A DNA stretch of 54,939 bases. Source: Prevotellaceae bacterium (GTDB taxonomy: Bacteria; Bacteroidota; Bacteroidia; Bacteroidales; UBA932). The position numbers and the translations under genes are program-made. Positions within the stretch are counted from its first letter, which is position 1, and each line of letters opens with the position of its first letter. Where the stretch lies: assembly GCA_031258195.1 (NCBI GenBank), contig JAIRNF010000011.1, forward strand, positions 1-54,939, in the 5' to 3' direction. Of the stretch, positions 18,520 to 27,506 are shown piece by piece. The notes beneath the pieces are model-generated. The model had not been told where the DNA came from. It worked only from the letters and a program-made list of their open reading frames with translations, and made no database searches.

Positions 18520-19500
18520 TTAAACCATAAGATTACACCCTCGTATGTCGCTGTTATCGAAACGCCCCAGTATTTCGAAAAAGCCATCCTCATTCGCTTT
18601 ACCTAAGTCTTGCGTTTCAATAAACGAGCATGAGTAAATATTTGCCAGATCGATAATGTTTACGCCTCCTGTTACGCCATATTGTACGTAGTTAAACGGA
18701 GCGTAAATATCTCTTACCATTACCTTCATCCACGGCGGACAACGATATAAACCTCTGCCTTTAGAGTACGCTTGCGATAAACACTCGGTCATTCCATATT
18801 CAGAATGGATATTCTCCACACCGAAACCTTTGCATAGTACTCCGTGCAGTTCTTCGCGAACCATTTCTTTACGATGACCTTTCATACCTCCCGTTTCCAT
18901 TACAATCAGTTCAGGGAAGTTGATAGGGTAGTGTTCCGCAAAATCAAGCAAAGCAAAGCTTACTCCGATTAGCACGCAGGATTCCCCAGCCTTTTTTAAA
19001 CGATTTAGCCTATCAAATAGTTCGCCGTGGTTATATAAAAAGAAGCCGCTATCGGATTTACCCGACTGCTTTATCAAATCCTCGACCATGTATATAAGCG
19101 ATGACCCATTTCGTTCTAGGTAAGAAGGTAGCAACGCCAGTATAGTGTGCCTGTTAGGCTCCCCATAAAACTGCTGGAAGCCCCTTCTAAAGCTTTCTTC
19201 GTATATGCTGATATCGCTAACAAAATGCTTGCTTTCTCCTGTTCCTGTTGTACTGCTGCTGGTAAAGGTTACTTCTTCGGGCTTAGCCGCAGAATAAACT
19301 TTTCGCTCTTTAAAGAAGCGGATAGGCAGAAACGGAATATTCTCAATAGCCTTTATTTCTAACGGATTTACTCCCAGATTTTTTAGGTATGCGCGGTAGA
19401 ACTCGCAACGCTCTGCCTGATAACGAAAAATATCAAGGCAAACAGTTTCAAAAGCTACTTTTGATTGTATGGCGAATATATTGGATGAACTTAGTATCAT
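18520..19500 (-). CDS. LuxE/PaaK-like acyl-protein synthetase family protein
   Basis: A 326-residue member of the adenylate-forming LuxE-like group, which activates or transfers acyl groups. Visible motifs are FTSSSTTGTGESKHFVSD (about residues 79-96), the Ser/Thr/Gly phosphate-binding loop, and later IHSEYGMTECLSQAYSKG (about 234-251), resembling the A5 region of the superfamily. A short C-terminal part (FFEILGRFDNSDIRGCNLMV) completes it. No LuxC or LuxD partner is nearby, so the substrate is unknown. In Bacteroidota such genes often stand alone or near surface-glycan genes. Confidence 0.75.
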   Translation of the reverse strand: MILSSSNIFAIQSKVAFETVCLDIFRYQAERCEFYRAYLKNLGVNPLEIKAIENIPFLPIRFFKERKVYSAAKPEEVTFTSSSTTGTGESKHFVSDISIYEESFRRGFQQFYGEPNRHTILALLPSYLERNGSSLIYMVEDLIKQSGKSDSGFFLYNHGELFDRLNRLKKAGESCVLIGVSFALLDFAEHYPINFPELIVMETGGMKGHRKEMVREELHGVLCKGFGVENIHSEYGMTECLSQAYSKGRGLYRCPPWMKVMVRDIYAPFNYVQYGVTGGVNIIDLANIYSCSFIETQDLGKANEDGFFEILGRFDNSDIRGCNLMV

Positions 19501-19651
19501 GCGCCATTATTTAGCATAGTCTTTTAACGTTTGCGGAGGTTTCAAGAAGCGTAAACTTTAAAGATTTGCAGAATCCTTCAATACCGGGAAATAAGGTCTC
19601 ATGATTTATGTTTAGGCGTCTTAGCATAATAAAAAAACTAAAATGTAATTT

Positions 19652-20358
19652 TTAAGAAATTAAAATTTTTAAACAATTATCATCCTTTAAAGCGAAATAA
19701 CCATCGAGAATAGAATCAAATGTTTCAAAATTATTACTTGGAACCATAAAAAGACCTTGTTGTCTATCTATTCTTTCATTTTTAAATTTTGGTTCATAAG
19801 GTCGAATAAAGGCTTTATCTTCCTTTCTATCCTTAAATATTTCATTTTTATAGTCTTCTGTATCAAATGTGTTCTTATCAAGATTCTGAATCTCTTTTTG
19901 ATTTAATGCATAAACACAGCAATCATCATTTGCATTCTCTAATGCAAAGAATAAAGCAACGTATGCAGAAAAGGTCCAATCTAGTAATCTAGTGGGAATT
20001 CCTAGTGTTGCATTATTGATAGCCATTCTAGTTGCCTCTCGGTAGAGTTCCTAACAACATGACTTTTCATCAATTCATCGATAAAATCAATGTTATTTTC
20101 AGGACTATATGATAAATATAAGTAATATTGAGATTTGAATAGATTTATAATTTCTCGTTCATATGTATCTCGATTATATATCTTTTCTCCAGCAGATTTT
20201 TTAATTTCTTTTATAGTATTTACTGCTCTGTAGTATGATGTTTCTAGTTTCCAATCCATATTTGATCGACCCCTAAAAATCCATTCTTTTGGCTTTAATT
20301 TTTCAACAACATCATTAAACTTGCTCCAGTTATTTACTGCAATTGTTTTCCAAACCAT
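19652..20358 (-). pseudogene. FRG-domain protein, frameshifted
   Basis: The N-terminal part (from 20358) carries EWIFRGRSNMDWKLETS, the Phe-Arg-Gly motif that names the domain, and runs to WLSIMQH before a TAG. The second frame continues with GIPTRLLDWTFSAYVALFFA, which joins as MQH(Y)GIPTRLLDWT if one base is restored near 20010. The C-terminus ends at LKILIS and may be short. FRG proteins occur in accessory and anti-phage settings, but their activity is poorly known. The patch is markedly AT-richer than its neighbours and has Asn/Lys/Ile-rich codon use, suggesting horizontal acquisition. It has a promoter-like TAACTTTG upstream. Confidence 0.85.
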
Positions 20359-20387
20359 ATTGTTTTATATATGCTAGCTTTAGTATG

Positions 20388-20395
20388 CAAAGTTA
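20388..20395 (-). promoter_or_regulatory. -7 promoter element (TAACTTTG) of the FRG gene
   Basis: It reads TAACTTTG on the minus strand, 30 bases upstream of the FRG start, and is back to back with the promoter of the U32 peptidase gene. Confidence 0.5.
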
Positions 20396-20445
20396 ACAGA
20401 AATGAAGTACGAATAGTGGCGGACGGTCGTTAATTCAGAAATATG

Positions 20446-20453
20446 TACCTTTG
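20446..20453 (+). promoter_or_regulatory. -7 promoter element (TACCTTTG) of the U32 gene
   Basis: An exact TAnnTTTG match, 22 bases before the ATG at 20475. Confidence 0.6.
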
Positions 20454-20474
20454 TACTCTTTTTAAGGCAAATAG

Positions 20475-21743
20475 ATGGATATTCCGATTACAAGAAACGA
20501 TATAGAAATAATGGCTCCGGCGGGTAGCTACGAGTCGCTTATGGCTGCCATACAGGGTGGGGCAGACTCGGTTTATTTCGGTGTAGAGCGGCTGAATATG
20601 CGCTCGAAGTCGGCAAATAACTTTCAGCTGGATAAGTTGGGCGAAATTGCCGCATTGTGTAACGAGCTTGGCATTAAGAGCTACCTTACGCTCAACACCA
20701 TTATGTACGACAGCGACCTACCCGTAATGCGCCGAATTATAGACATGGCAAAGGAAGCAGGCGTTTCGGCGGTTATTGCGTCCGATCAGTCGGCTATATT
20801 GTATGCGGCGGAAAAGGGCGTAGAGGTACATATCTCAACGCAGCTCAACATTAGCAATATCGAGACGCTGAGGTTCTATGCCAAGTTTGCAGAAGTTGTA
20901 GTGCTGGCTCGGGAGCTAACACTTGAACAGGTTGCCGAAATCAGCCATCAGATACATGCACAAGATGTTCGCGGACCAAGAGGCGAGCTGATAAAGATAG
21001 AAATGTTTGCACATGGAGCCCTCTGTATGTCGATATCTGGTAAATGCTACCTCAGCTTACACGAGTATGATAGATCTGCTAATCGGGGAGGTTGCCTGCA
21101 AACCTGTCGTCGCGCATATGTTGTAACCGATAAGGAAACGGGCAGCCAGCTGGAAATAGATAACGAGTATATCATGTCGCCTAAAGATCTCTGTACTATA
21201 TCGTTTATGGATAAAATGATTAAAGCCGGGGTTACGGTTTTTAAAATAGAAGGCAGGGCACGGTCGGGCGAATATGTGGAAACGGTTAGCCGCTGCTATA
21301 GCGAGGCGGCACAGGCTGTTGCAGACGGAACATACTCGAAAGAAAAGATAGACGAATGGACAAAGCGGCTGGAGGGCGTATTCAACCGTGGATTTTGGGG
21401 CGGTTACTATCTTGGAAAAAAGCTGGGCGAATGGAGCGAGGTATACGGCAATCGTTCGCTACGCCGTAAAGAGTATGTGGCTAAATGTACCAACTACTTT
21501 TCGAATATAGGAGTGGCAGAATTTTTAATAGAGTCGGGAGAGCTGAAGGTAAGCGATAGCATTTTAGTGCTGGGTCCCACAACAGGCGTAGTAGAACAAA
21601 CGGTAAAAGAAATTCGTGTAGATTTAAAGCCTGTTGACGTTGCAAAAAAAGGAGAGCGCTGCTCTATTCTTATCGAAAAAATCAGGCGGTCTGACAGGCT
21701 ATATAAGTGGGTAGAAAATAAGTGGTTAGAAACACATAGGTAA
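20475..21743 (+). CDS. Peptidase U32 family protein (RNA hydroxylation type)
   Basis: A 422-residue soluble protein. The N-terminal TIM-barrel begins IEIMAPAGSYESLMAAIQGG and has DSVYFGVERLNMRS. The U32 signature EMFAHGALCMSISGKCYLS (about residues 176-194) and RGGCLQTCRR supply four conserved cysteines, possibly an Fe-S site. A C-terminal beta-barrel-like domain covers residues of about 330-422. In E. coli the relatives TrhP and RlhA hydroxylate tRNA and 23S rRNA from prephenate; which of the two this protein resembles more I cannot decide. It is monocistronic. Confidence 0.88.
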   Translation: MDIPITRNDIEIMAPAGSYESLMAAIQGGADSVYFGVERLNMRSKSANNFQLDKLGEIAALCNELGIKSYLTLNTIMYDSDLPVMRRIIDMAKEAGVSAVIASDQSAILYAAEKGVEVHISTQLNISNIETLRFYAKFAEVVVLARELTLEQVAEISHQIHAQDVRGPRGELIKIEMFAHGALCMSISGKCYLSLHEYDRSANRGGCLQTCRRAYVVTDKETGSQLEIDNEYIMSPKDLCTISFMDKMIKAGVTVFKIEGRARSGEYVETVSRCYSEAAQAVADGTYSKEKIDEWTKRLEGVFNRGFWGGYYLGKKLGEWSEVYGNRSLRRKEYVAKCTNYFSNIGVAEFLIESGELKVSDSILVLGPTTGVVEQTVKEIRVDLKPVDVAKKGERCSILIEKIRRSDRLYKWVENKWLETHR

Positions 21744-21749
21744 ATCAGG

Positions 21750-21881
21750 GCTAACTAAAAAGCCCATAAATCGTCATTCCGAATGCAATGAGGAATCTCT
21801 TCAAAAGAAACAGTGCGTGGAATCAGGAGATGTCTCACTCCGTTCGACATGGCGGAAAGATTAAACTTTTTGGTCAGTCTC
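21750..21881. repeat. Dispersed palindromic repeat, copy 4, with degenerate outer ends
   Basis: The core at 21772-21854 begins CGTCATTCCGAATG and ends CGTTCGACATGGCG, so its arms have drifted apart. The outer parts GGCTAACTAAAAAGC and CTTTTTGGTCAGTC look like worn versions of the terminal repeats at 17503-17640. Confidence 0.75.
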
Positions 21882-21903
21882 TATACTGTGTATATTACTT
21901 AGC

Positions 21904-22657
21904 CTAGTTAGGCTTTTTATAAAGTTCGTCAGCAAAGGGATTAACGCCTTCGTATAGCGGAACAGTAGTAAAGTCTTTCATGCTCATTTCGAATCGGGCA
22001 GACTGTTTAGGCTGGTTACCAAGCAGTACAGATAACGCAATACTTGTAATCATACCTGCTGAGGTTAATGCTGTACCACTCATACACGAGTCTTGCCTAA
22101 TGTGGGTAGAATCATTAAGAAAGCCTTGTGTCTTTTGCCTATATAGGTCTGTATAAATACCAAAGCTGCTTGTCCAGCCAATAGCCGCACCTCCGGCAAT
22201 ATAAAAAAAGTTACGTTCATCGGCAAGATCGTAGAAAGTCTTTACCTCCTGAGAATCATTGCTTGTAGAAATGGCAAAATCGAAATCTTTGGGCAAAACA
22301 AGGTTTGCATTTTGGTTGGTCAGCTTGATGCTGTGTAAATGAATCCGGCTATTTGACCAGCTAGCCATACTCTTTTCTTTAAGAACGATACACTTCAACT
22401 TTCCAATATCGTTTATGCTGAATACCGGATTAATTCCGATATCTCTTTCTTTTACAACGCTGTTATCAATAACATTGTATCTTTCCAACACCTGCAGAAA
22501 GAAGCCCACGAACAACAAAAGTACCAACTTCGCTGAGTCCAAGTAGAACAACTCTGGAATTAAAAAACTTGCGTTGCCCTTCAACGCCAACGCCATCTAT
22601 ACTTATTTGTCCTGCAAAAAATTCCTCGTTAAGAGGAGAAGGCGCAAAGTCAATCAT
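21904..22657 (-). pseudogene. ThiF/MoeB/HesA-like adenylyltransferase, frameshifted
   Basis: The start at 22657 reads MIDFAPSPLNEEFFAGQISI, and DGVGVEGQRKFFNSRVVLLG matches the E1-like fold entry (normally ...VGVEGQxKL). It stops after GKIQCY at about 22466. One base removed joins it to DNSVVKERDIGINPVFSI in the next frame, which runs to 21904. The nucleotide-binding loop is degenerate (GLSEVG instead of GxGGxG), and no catalytic or zinc cysteines are obvious, so it may have been a divergent, non-catalytic member before the frameshift. It follows tlpA (22663) by 5 bases and was probably co-transcribed with it. Confidence 0.75.
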
Positions 22658-22662
22658 AGGTT

Positions 22663-23211
22663 TTACTTTAGTAGGTTGTCAATATGTGCTTTCATCGTGT
22701 TGAATTCGTTTTCGTCAAACAATCGGGTAAGAAATGATATTTTACCGGTTTTATCAATAATGATATTACGGGTAACACCGGCGTTCTTTTCTGCATATTT
22801 GGCGAAAATCTCACCTTCCGGATCAAGTACGATAGGGTAGGTCACTCCTGTTTTTTCTACGAACTTTTTAATTACCTCGGGTTTTTCTTTCAAATCGATG
22901 CCAAGCAAAATAAAGTTAGGGTTATTCTTATGTTTTTGCCAAATATCGGCTTCTATATGTGGCATTTCTTTACGGCATACTCCACACCAGCTGGCGGTAA
23001 ACTGAAGCATTATTACTTTTCCTTTTAAATCGCTCAGCTGTTTGCTAGTCCCATCAAGATACTGAATAGTAAAGATAGGAGCCATATCTCCAACATTTAC
23101 AATATAACCTCTACTATCGGGCTCTTTTGGTTTATCGTTAGTCTTATCGGGTTGCTGTGCAATTGTATAGTTACAAATTAGCAATGCAATAATGACTAAT
23201 AATTGTTTCAT
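22663..23211 (-). CDS. TlpA-family thioredoxin-like protein
   Basis: An exported redox protein of 182 residues with a signal peptide (MKQLLVIIALLICNYTIAQQ). The redoxin domain covers residues of about 38-180. Its active site, ASWCGVCRKEMPHIE (about residues 74-88), has a CGVC pair in the usual TlpA/ResA place, and GVTRNIIIDKTG (about 145-156) occupies the cis-proline region, where the usual proline is not evident. It probably acts in the periplasm on disulfides or cytochrome maturation; the client is unknown. It is read together with the downstream ThiF-like pseudogene. Confidence 0.85.
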   Translation of the reverse strand: MKQLLVIIALLICNYTIAQQPDKTNDKPKEPDSRGYIVNVGDMAPIFTIQYLDGTSKQLSDLKGKVIMLQFTASWCGVCRKEMPHIEADIWQKHKNNPNFILLGIDLKEKPEVIKKFVEKTGVTYPIVLDPEGEIFAKYAEKNAGVTRNIIIDKTGKISFLTRLFDENEFNTMKAHIDNLLK

Positions 23212-23295
23212 TTTTAGGCTCTTGATTTTTTTTAAACGATAAAGATAATACTCTTTTCCTATAATTTCAGCTAAAAAAATTCATTCTAAATAAAA

Positions 23296-23332
23296 ACGCT
23301 ATAAAACATTGATATATAGTGTTTTATAGCGT
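23296..23332 (-). terminator. Strong hairpin after the B12 lipoprotein operon
   Basis: ACGCTATAAAACA and TGTTTTATAGCGT form a perfect 13-bp stem with an 11-base loop. It lies about 80 bases past the end of the surface-lipoprotein gene at 23411 and before tlpA, so it probably separates the two transcription units. Confidence 0.65.
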
Positions 23333-23410
23333 CGCCAAATTGTTAAACAAGTAAATAAGAACTTAATTTATTTCTAGAAAATTTGATGTGTTGCTATCTA
23401 CTTCTTGTGT

Positions 23411-24274
23411 CTAAAAAACTTTTACTCCGTAAACTTCTGTTGAAAGTTCTCCTATAGATGGTACATTGTGTAAGATAGCACTCTGTACTTTTATAAAGTG
23501 GATTTGTTGTAACGATACAGAGTTGCCGGATTGGTCGATAGCATCATCCAGATCAAGCCGATTATATAGATAGCTATTGTTGCCATCCAGTACCTTATCG
23601 TCACCCCAGTTGTCGGCATATCCTTTAGAAAACGGAAGGTTTTTCCATATACCGTCATTGCCTACTACTGTTCTAGGCTCCAGCTTAGTTCCCCTTAAGG
23701 TGTAAGAGTTATCGGTAATCCATGCAGGATAGTAGTTTTGTGAGTGGTATTGTAAAAGATGGTTTATTACACCGGAGTTGTTTTCGTTATCGCTCCATGG
23801 AACATCTCCCGGCTCTGTTGTTTTTTGATAAGTTACCTCATAGCCACGCGTACTTTCGTCGCCGCCTTTCAGCTCATACCATGGGTCGTCGGTAATGCCA
23901 TTTTCATTTACATCTTCCGAAACCCAAACAATTCCCGGTTCTGAACTTCCATCGAACGGATTTCCAACAATACCAAAATCATAGCCATTTCTGTTTTTAA
24001 TAATCTTGGGCATTTGTAGCGTGATATACCCTCCGAAAGAACCTAAAGATACGTAATGTCCGTTATCCAAGCGTTGTTGAGCCCATGTGTCGGCTTCTTG
24101 TTGGGTGGTTGCAGTCATCCCTTCGTTAATAAACTGTCCGGGAGCAGGTCTGTACTCTAATACTTCCAGCTTGCCGGTCATAAAGTTAGGCTCGTCATTG
24201 TTGTCGTCATCAGAGCAACTGCTTAGTAATGCCGCTATGGCAATAACAAAAGTACTAAATAATCTGTGTTTCAT
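23411..24274 (-). CDS. Surface lipoprotein of a cobalamin locus
   Basis: A 287-residue lipoprotein: AALLSSCSDDDNNDEP has the lipobox Cys followed by an acidic stretch like the surface-export signal of Bacteroidota. The mature part is aromatic and Asp/Asn-rich (YDFGIVGNPFDGSSEPGI, VWVSEDVNENGITDDPWYEL quoted in part), typical of the 'cell surface protein' found in B12-uptake loci. It lies third behind the riboswitch, 13 bp after the preceding gene. It probably takes part in capturing corrinoids at the cell surface; the binding function is inferred from context only. Confidence 0.7.
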   Translation of the reverse strand: MKHRLFSTFVIAIAALLSSCSDDDNNDEPNFMTGKLEVLEYRPAPGQFINEGMTATTQQEADTWAQQRLDNGHYVSLGSFGGYITLQMPKIIKNRNGYDFGIVGNPFDGSSEPGIVWVSEDVNENGITDDPWYELKGGDESTRGYEVTYQKTTEPGDVPWSDNENNSGVINHLLQYHSQNYYPAWITDNSYTLRGTKLEPRTVVGNDGIWKNLPFSKGYADNWGDDKVLDGNNSYLYNRLDLDDAIDQSGNSVSLQQIHFIKVQSAILHNVPSIGELSTEVYGVKVF

Positions 24275-24287
24275 ATTCGTTATATTA

Positions 24288-25637
24288 TTAGTTTGATCCC
24301 TCAGTAGTGAAAATCAAGTGCTGCGGGGCTTCGCTGAGTTCAATAACCTCAACTTGAGTTCCATCGTAATTATAAACAGCCACGTTACTGTTTGAGTATA
24401 GCACATAAATTTTTTGAGTTTCGGTATCTACCTGTACGCCAGAGCCGGTTAGCTTTATGCCGGCATTCGGAGAGGCAATAAAAGGACTAGCAAGAGATGA
24501 GGCATCCCCAACAACATATTTGTATATTGCATGATCTTTTGAAGGAATAAGTATAAAATTTTCGCTTGTTGAGCTTACGCCCACAATTCCGGGAAAATAG
24601 ATATCATACCATTTGGTGGTGGGTGCGGCAAAGGATAAGGCAATCTCTTCTGTGGTTAAATCGTTTGAAATACGTAGAAGCTTATATTCGTTATCGTCAG
24701 AGCTGCTATAAAGCGTAAATATGCTACCGTCGGCGGTTTTTACAAATTCGCTTTTATCGCATTGCGTAATGTTGCTTATTGCAGTTGGATCGGGTAGCTG
24801 GTTAGCTTCCGCGTTTAGTACCGTTTCCAGATCGTAGTAGTAAAGATTGTCATCGTTAGAACCGTAAGATCTGCTTAATAAGAGCTTATCGTTAAGCAAC
24901 CCGACTCTAAAAATAAACGGATAGATAGAGTTGGAAAGCTTAACGCTTGTTTGGGATTTAGTATCATAGCGATATACGCTATGTCCCGCAAGTAGCATGT
25001 AGCGATCGTCAAGTGCAAAAGAGTAAAAAAGGTTTGCTCTTACGCTGGTAGAAGATTTCTTTTGTAACGTTTTTTTATCGATTACAAACAGATGATCTCT
25101 GTTACTTACGTTTGTCTTAACGGTTACGTAAAGTTTATCGTCATTTGGTATAGCGTAAATATCTCCATTGAACTTTTCTCCTTTATTTAACGCTTGGTAA
25201 CAGCTGGGGTAGTATGCCGTTTTTTGAGTATCGTAGAATCCGATTTCTTCAGCAGTTACTACAAAAAAGCCTTTAGTAAAATCGTGGTTTGTTTTGAGCG
25301 ATGTTTTGAGCGTAATCTTACCTTTCTCGTTAGCTATTATACAGGTTATTTCTGCCTGGCAGAGACCGGTAGTTTCAAATATATAGGTAGGATCTGATGA
25401 AACCTTTGCTCCGTTAACCATCCAAGAGTATTGCACGTTGGTATCATCTTTTAGCTTGGGCTCAAACGTGTAGGATTTTCCAACTTCGAGAGTAACACCT
25501 TCTGTTGGAAAGGTACCTTTTAGCAGTACCGGAATATCCATTATATCTATCTCTTCAAATACATCTTCGCTACATCCTGTACAAATGCCGCAAAGAAGTA
25601 GGGCTGCTATAATATGGGTATATATTTTATTCTTCAT
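24288..25637 (-). CDS. BtuG-like surface lipoprotein (PKD-like + beta-propeller), second copy
   Basis: A 449-residue lipoprotein (LLLCGICTGCSEDVFEEID; Cys about 22 with acidic residues after it). Residues of about 35-115 form a PKD-like domain (TFPTEGVTLEVGKSYTFEPK; QYSWMVNGAKV). From about 125 a YncE/DUF5074-type beta-propeller follows. It parallels the upstream gene (25672-27033) domain by domain, so the two look like an old tandem duplication. In Bacteroides, BtuG proteins of this kind bind B12 with very high affinity on the surface; binding here is inferred from the family and the riboswitch. Confidence 0.72.
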   Translation of the reverse strand: MKNKIYTHIIAALLLCGICTGCSEDVFEEIDIMDIPVLLKGTFPTEGVTLEVGKSYTFEPKLKDDTNVQYSWMVNGAKVSSDPTYIFETTGLCQAEITCIIANEKGKITLKTSLKTNHDFTKGFFVVTAEEIGFYDTQKTAYYPSCYQALNKGEKFNGDIYAIPNDDKLYVTVKTNVSNRDHLFVIDKKTLQKKSSTSVRANLFYSFALDDRYMLLAGHSVYRYDTKSQTSVKLSNSIYPFIFRVGLLNDKLLLSRSYGSNDDNLYYYDLETVLNAEANQLPDPTAISNITQCDKSEFVKTADGSIFTLYSSSDDNEYKLLRISNDLTTEEIALSFAAPTTKWYDIYFPGIVGVSSTSENFILIPSKDHAIYKYVVGDASSLASPFIASPNAGIKLTGSGVQVDTETQKIYVLYSNSNVAVYNYDGTQVEVIELSEAPQHLIFTTEGSN

Positions 25638-25671
25638 TATGAATTCATTTTAAAATGGTCAATCGGTTATT

Positions 25672-27033
25672 TTAGTTAAATGAAATTGTTGCCGGAAAGT
25701 AATAACCGTCATAACGGATTTCCGAAACTTTTGCTCCCGTAGAGGCGTTAAAGCAAGCAACAATATTCTGGGAGTAGTCGGCGGTTAAACAGGTTACCAC
25801 TAAGCGGTCGTCTTTTGGATTGACTCTGATTCCTGCCCCGTAAAAAGAGTAACCATCTGCAATATTATCTACGAAAGGTGTGCTTGGCGCAGCATTTTCG
25901 AAAGTACACTTATAAATTTTATTACCCGCAATATAGAAGAATGAGTTATCTGATGTTGGACCACAAAATGTTGCCTCTCGGTACGCTCCAAAAGAAGATG
26001 GGCTATAGTCGCTTCGTATAGCCTGTTTCTCGATAGTAAAATCGGGCTTTATTCTTACGAGATTATTGGTATTATCTGTATTTGTTTCTACGGCATAAAG
26101 ATTCCCATCGGTACCTTCTACAAACCTTGTACCTCCTGTGGTGTTAATATCTAATGTGGTATATGGCACGCTGCCATTAAACTGCGAGAGGTCACCTGTA
26201 ACATCAGCTAGGTTGAATACATATACCTTTCTGTTTTTAAGATTTAGCAGGAGTTTATCTTGGTAAACAATTCCGCTTCCTCCGTCATACCAAATACTCA
26301 TATTAGAGAATGGTTCAGTTGCCAGAGTATTTAAGTTAACCCTGTATTGATAACCGATCCCGGTAATTAACCCGTAGCTATCATTAAGACCAATAAACTC
26401 GTGGGTGTACTTATTTCCCGTAATGTTTTTGATGCTGCCTTCTTTATACATTGTCGTGGGATCAACAACCACCAGCTGAGGGTCTTGCTTAGAGCAGATA
26501 TACATTTTACCATTCCAAAGGGTTGCCGACTGAGAGGTTATCCCTAGCTCTTCTCCAAAATTTTGGTTCTTAAATTCCCAATGTCTAATAGTACCTGCCT
26601 CATAATCGTAGTAAGAAACATTTCCGCTTTCGTGTCCGAACCAACCTTCGTTCACAATAAAGCAGCCTTTGCTGTAATCGGCTCCCGGCGTTATGATTTT
26701 GTTTTCCAGCTCAACAGTGCCGTAATCGTTGCTTAAAGCAAGCCTAACCTTAAAGCGCCCCGGCGTTGTTGCCGTAAATAGGTACGTAGGCTCTGTAGCT
26801 TTTTCTTTTGCTCCTAAATACCATTGATAGTAAACATCGATAGGCGAATACACTTCCGGTTCATAAAGAAAGTTCTCGCCAATATTTAAGGTCTTATCCT
26901 CTTCGGGGAAGGTACCTTTCTTTACTATTGGTAAATCGGAAAGATTTTCGGGAAAATATTTTTCGTAGCTATCCGAACAAGAAGAAAACCCCGCAATAAG
27001 CAGTAATGCTACAATAAAACTTCTGACCTTCAT
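25672..27033 (-). CDS. BtuG-like surface lipoprotein (PKD-like + DUF5074 beta-propeller)
   Basis: The first gene behind the cobalamin riboswitch, 453 residues. The lipoprotein signal is LLLIAGFSSCSD. The PKD-like domain (about 38-115: GTFPEEDKTLNIGENFLYEP, YYQWYLGAKEKATEPTYLF) is followed by the propeller: GCFIVNEGWFGHESGNVSYY, where GWFGH with SGNVSYY is the DUF5074 hallmark, then QDPQLVVVDP and NLYAVETNTDNTNNLVRI. The predicted role is surface capture of cobalamin or related corrinoids for a TonB-dependent transporter, which is not encoded beside it. The leader between riboswitch and ATG is about 140 bases. Confidence 0.78.
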   Translation of the reverse strand: MKVRSFIVALLLIAGFSSCSDSYEKYFPENLSDLPIVKKGTFPEEDKTLNIGENFLYEPEVYSPIDVYYQWYLGAKEKATEPTYLFTATTPGRFKVRLALSNDYGTVELENKIITPGADYSKGCFIVNEGWFGHESGNVSYYDYEAGTIRHWEFKNQNFGEELGITSQSATLWNGKMYICSKQDPQLVVVDPTTMYKEGSIKNITGNKYTHEFIGLNDSYGLITGIGYQYRVNLNTLATEPFSNMSIWYDGGSGIVYQDKLLLNLKNRKVYVFNLADVTGDLSQFNGSVPYTTLDINTTGGTRFVEGTDGNLYAVETNTDNTNNLVRIKPDFTIEKQAIRSDYSPSSFGAYREATFCGPTSDNSFFYIAGNKIYKCTFENAAPSTPFVDNIADGYSFYGAGIRVNPKDDRLVVTCLTADYSQNIVACFNASTGAKVSEIRYDGYYFPATISFN

Positions 27034-27173
27034 TTGTTATATGATTAGTTGGTTAATCAATTTTTACCGCTATCTTAATAGCGGTTGTTTGTCAGAATAC
27101 AAATTTCAACTAGAAAGCAAACAGGATTACTATTTACTTTTCTTCCATTCTCCGCAGAAGAAAAATTTGTATT

Positions 27174-27361
27174 CGTAAAGGCAGGTCTTCTGACTTATCC
27201 CTTTTTCGGAGCCTTCCCATTCGCACTGAACAGTGGCATCGATCCGAAACCTTTGGATCTTAGTAAAGATCGGGATTTACAGCTGCGGGAACAGTTGCCG
27301 ATTTGCACGGCATTCCCTTTTAATCTCACTAATCGGCGGATACCGATTGAGAACCATTACG
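27174..27361 (-). promoter_or_regulatory. Cobalamin (B12) riboswitch
   Basis: Read on the minus strand: closing stem CGTAATGG (27354-27361) pairs with CCTTTACG (27174-27181) apart from one mismatch. Between lie the conserved segments AAAAGGGAATGCCGTGCAAAT, quoted in part as GGGAATGCCGTG; ACTGTTCCCGCAGCTGTAA; the B12 box GCCACTGTTCAGTG with GGGAAGGC (27211-27237); and AGTCAGAAGACCTGCC (27180-27195). All match the class-I cobalamin aptamer. High adenosylcobalamin should lower expression of the three downstream surface-lipoprotein genes. Confidence 0.95.
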
Positions 27362-27365
27362 GCGG

Positions 27366-27373
27366 CAAATATA
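27366..27373 (-). promoter_or_regulatory. -7 promoter element (TATATTTG) of the riboswitch operon
   Basis: It reads TATATTTG on the minus strand, immediately before the aptamer's closing stem, so the transcript would start at the riboswitch's first bases. The -33 box is uncertain. Confidence 0.6.
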
Positions 27374-27466
27374 TAAAAAATAATGCTTGAGGAATAGCAA
27401 TTTTTTTGTGGATGTGTATAGGTGGCTGTTTACGTGATAGGTACAGAGGATATGTTATTCGAAATA

Positions 27467-27500
27467 AAAAGCCCATGCCGTTTAACGGCATGGGCTTTTA
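27467..27500 (-). terminator. Terminator after the S9 peptidase gene
   Basis: AAAAGCCCATGCCG and CGGCATGGGCTTTT form a perfect GC-rich stem of at least 14 bp with a 5-base loop, 7 bases after the peptidase stop; it is flanked by A and T runs and so could work in both directions. Confidence 0.9.
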
Positions 27501-27506
27501 GCTATA

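Noticed and set aside
27085-27390. Plus-strand open frame of about 100 codons
   Set aside because: It lies across the minus-strand cobalamin riboswitch, whose conserved boxes and closing stem explain the sequence.
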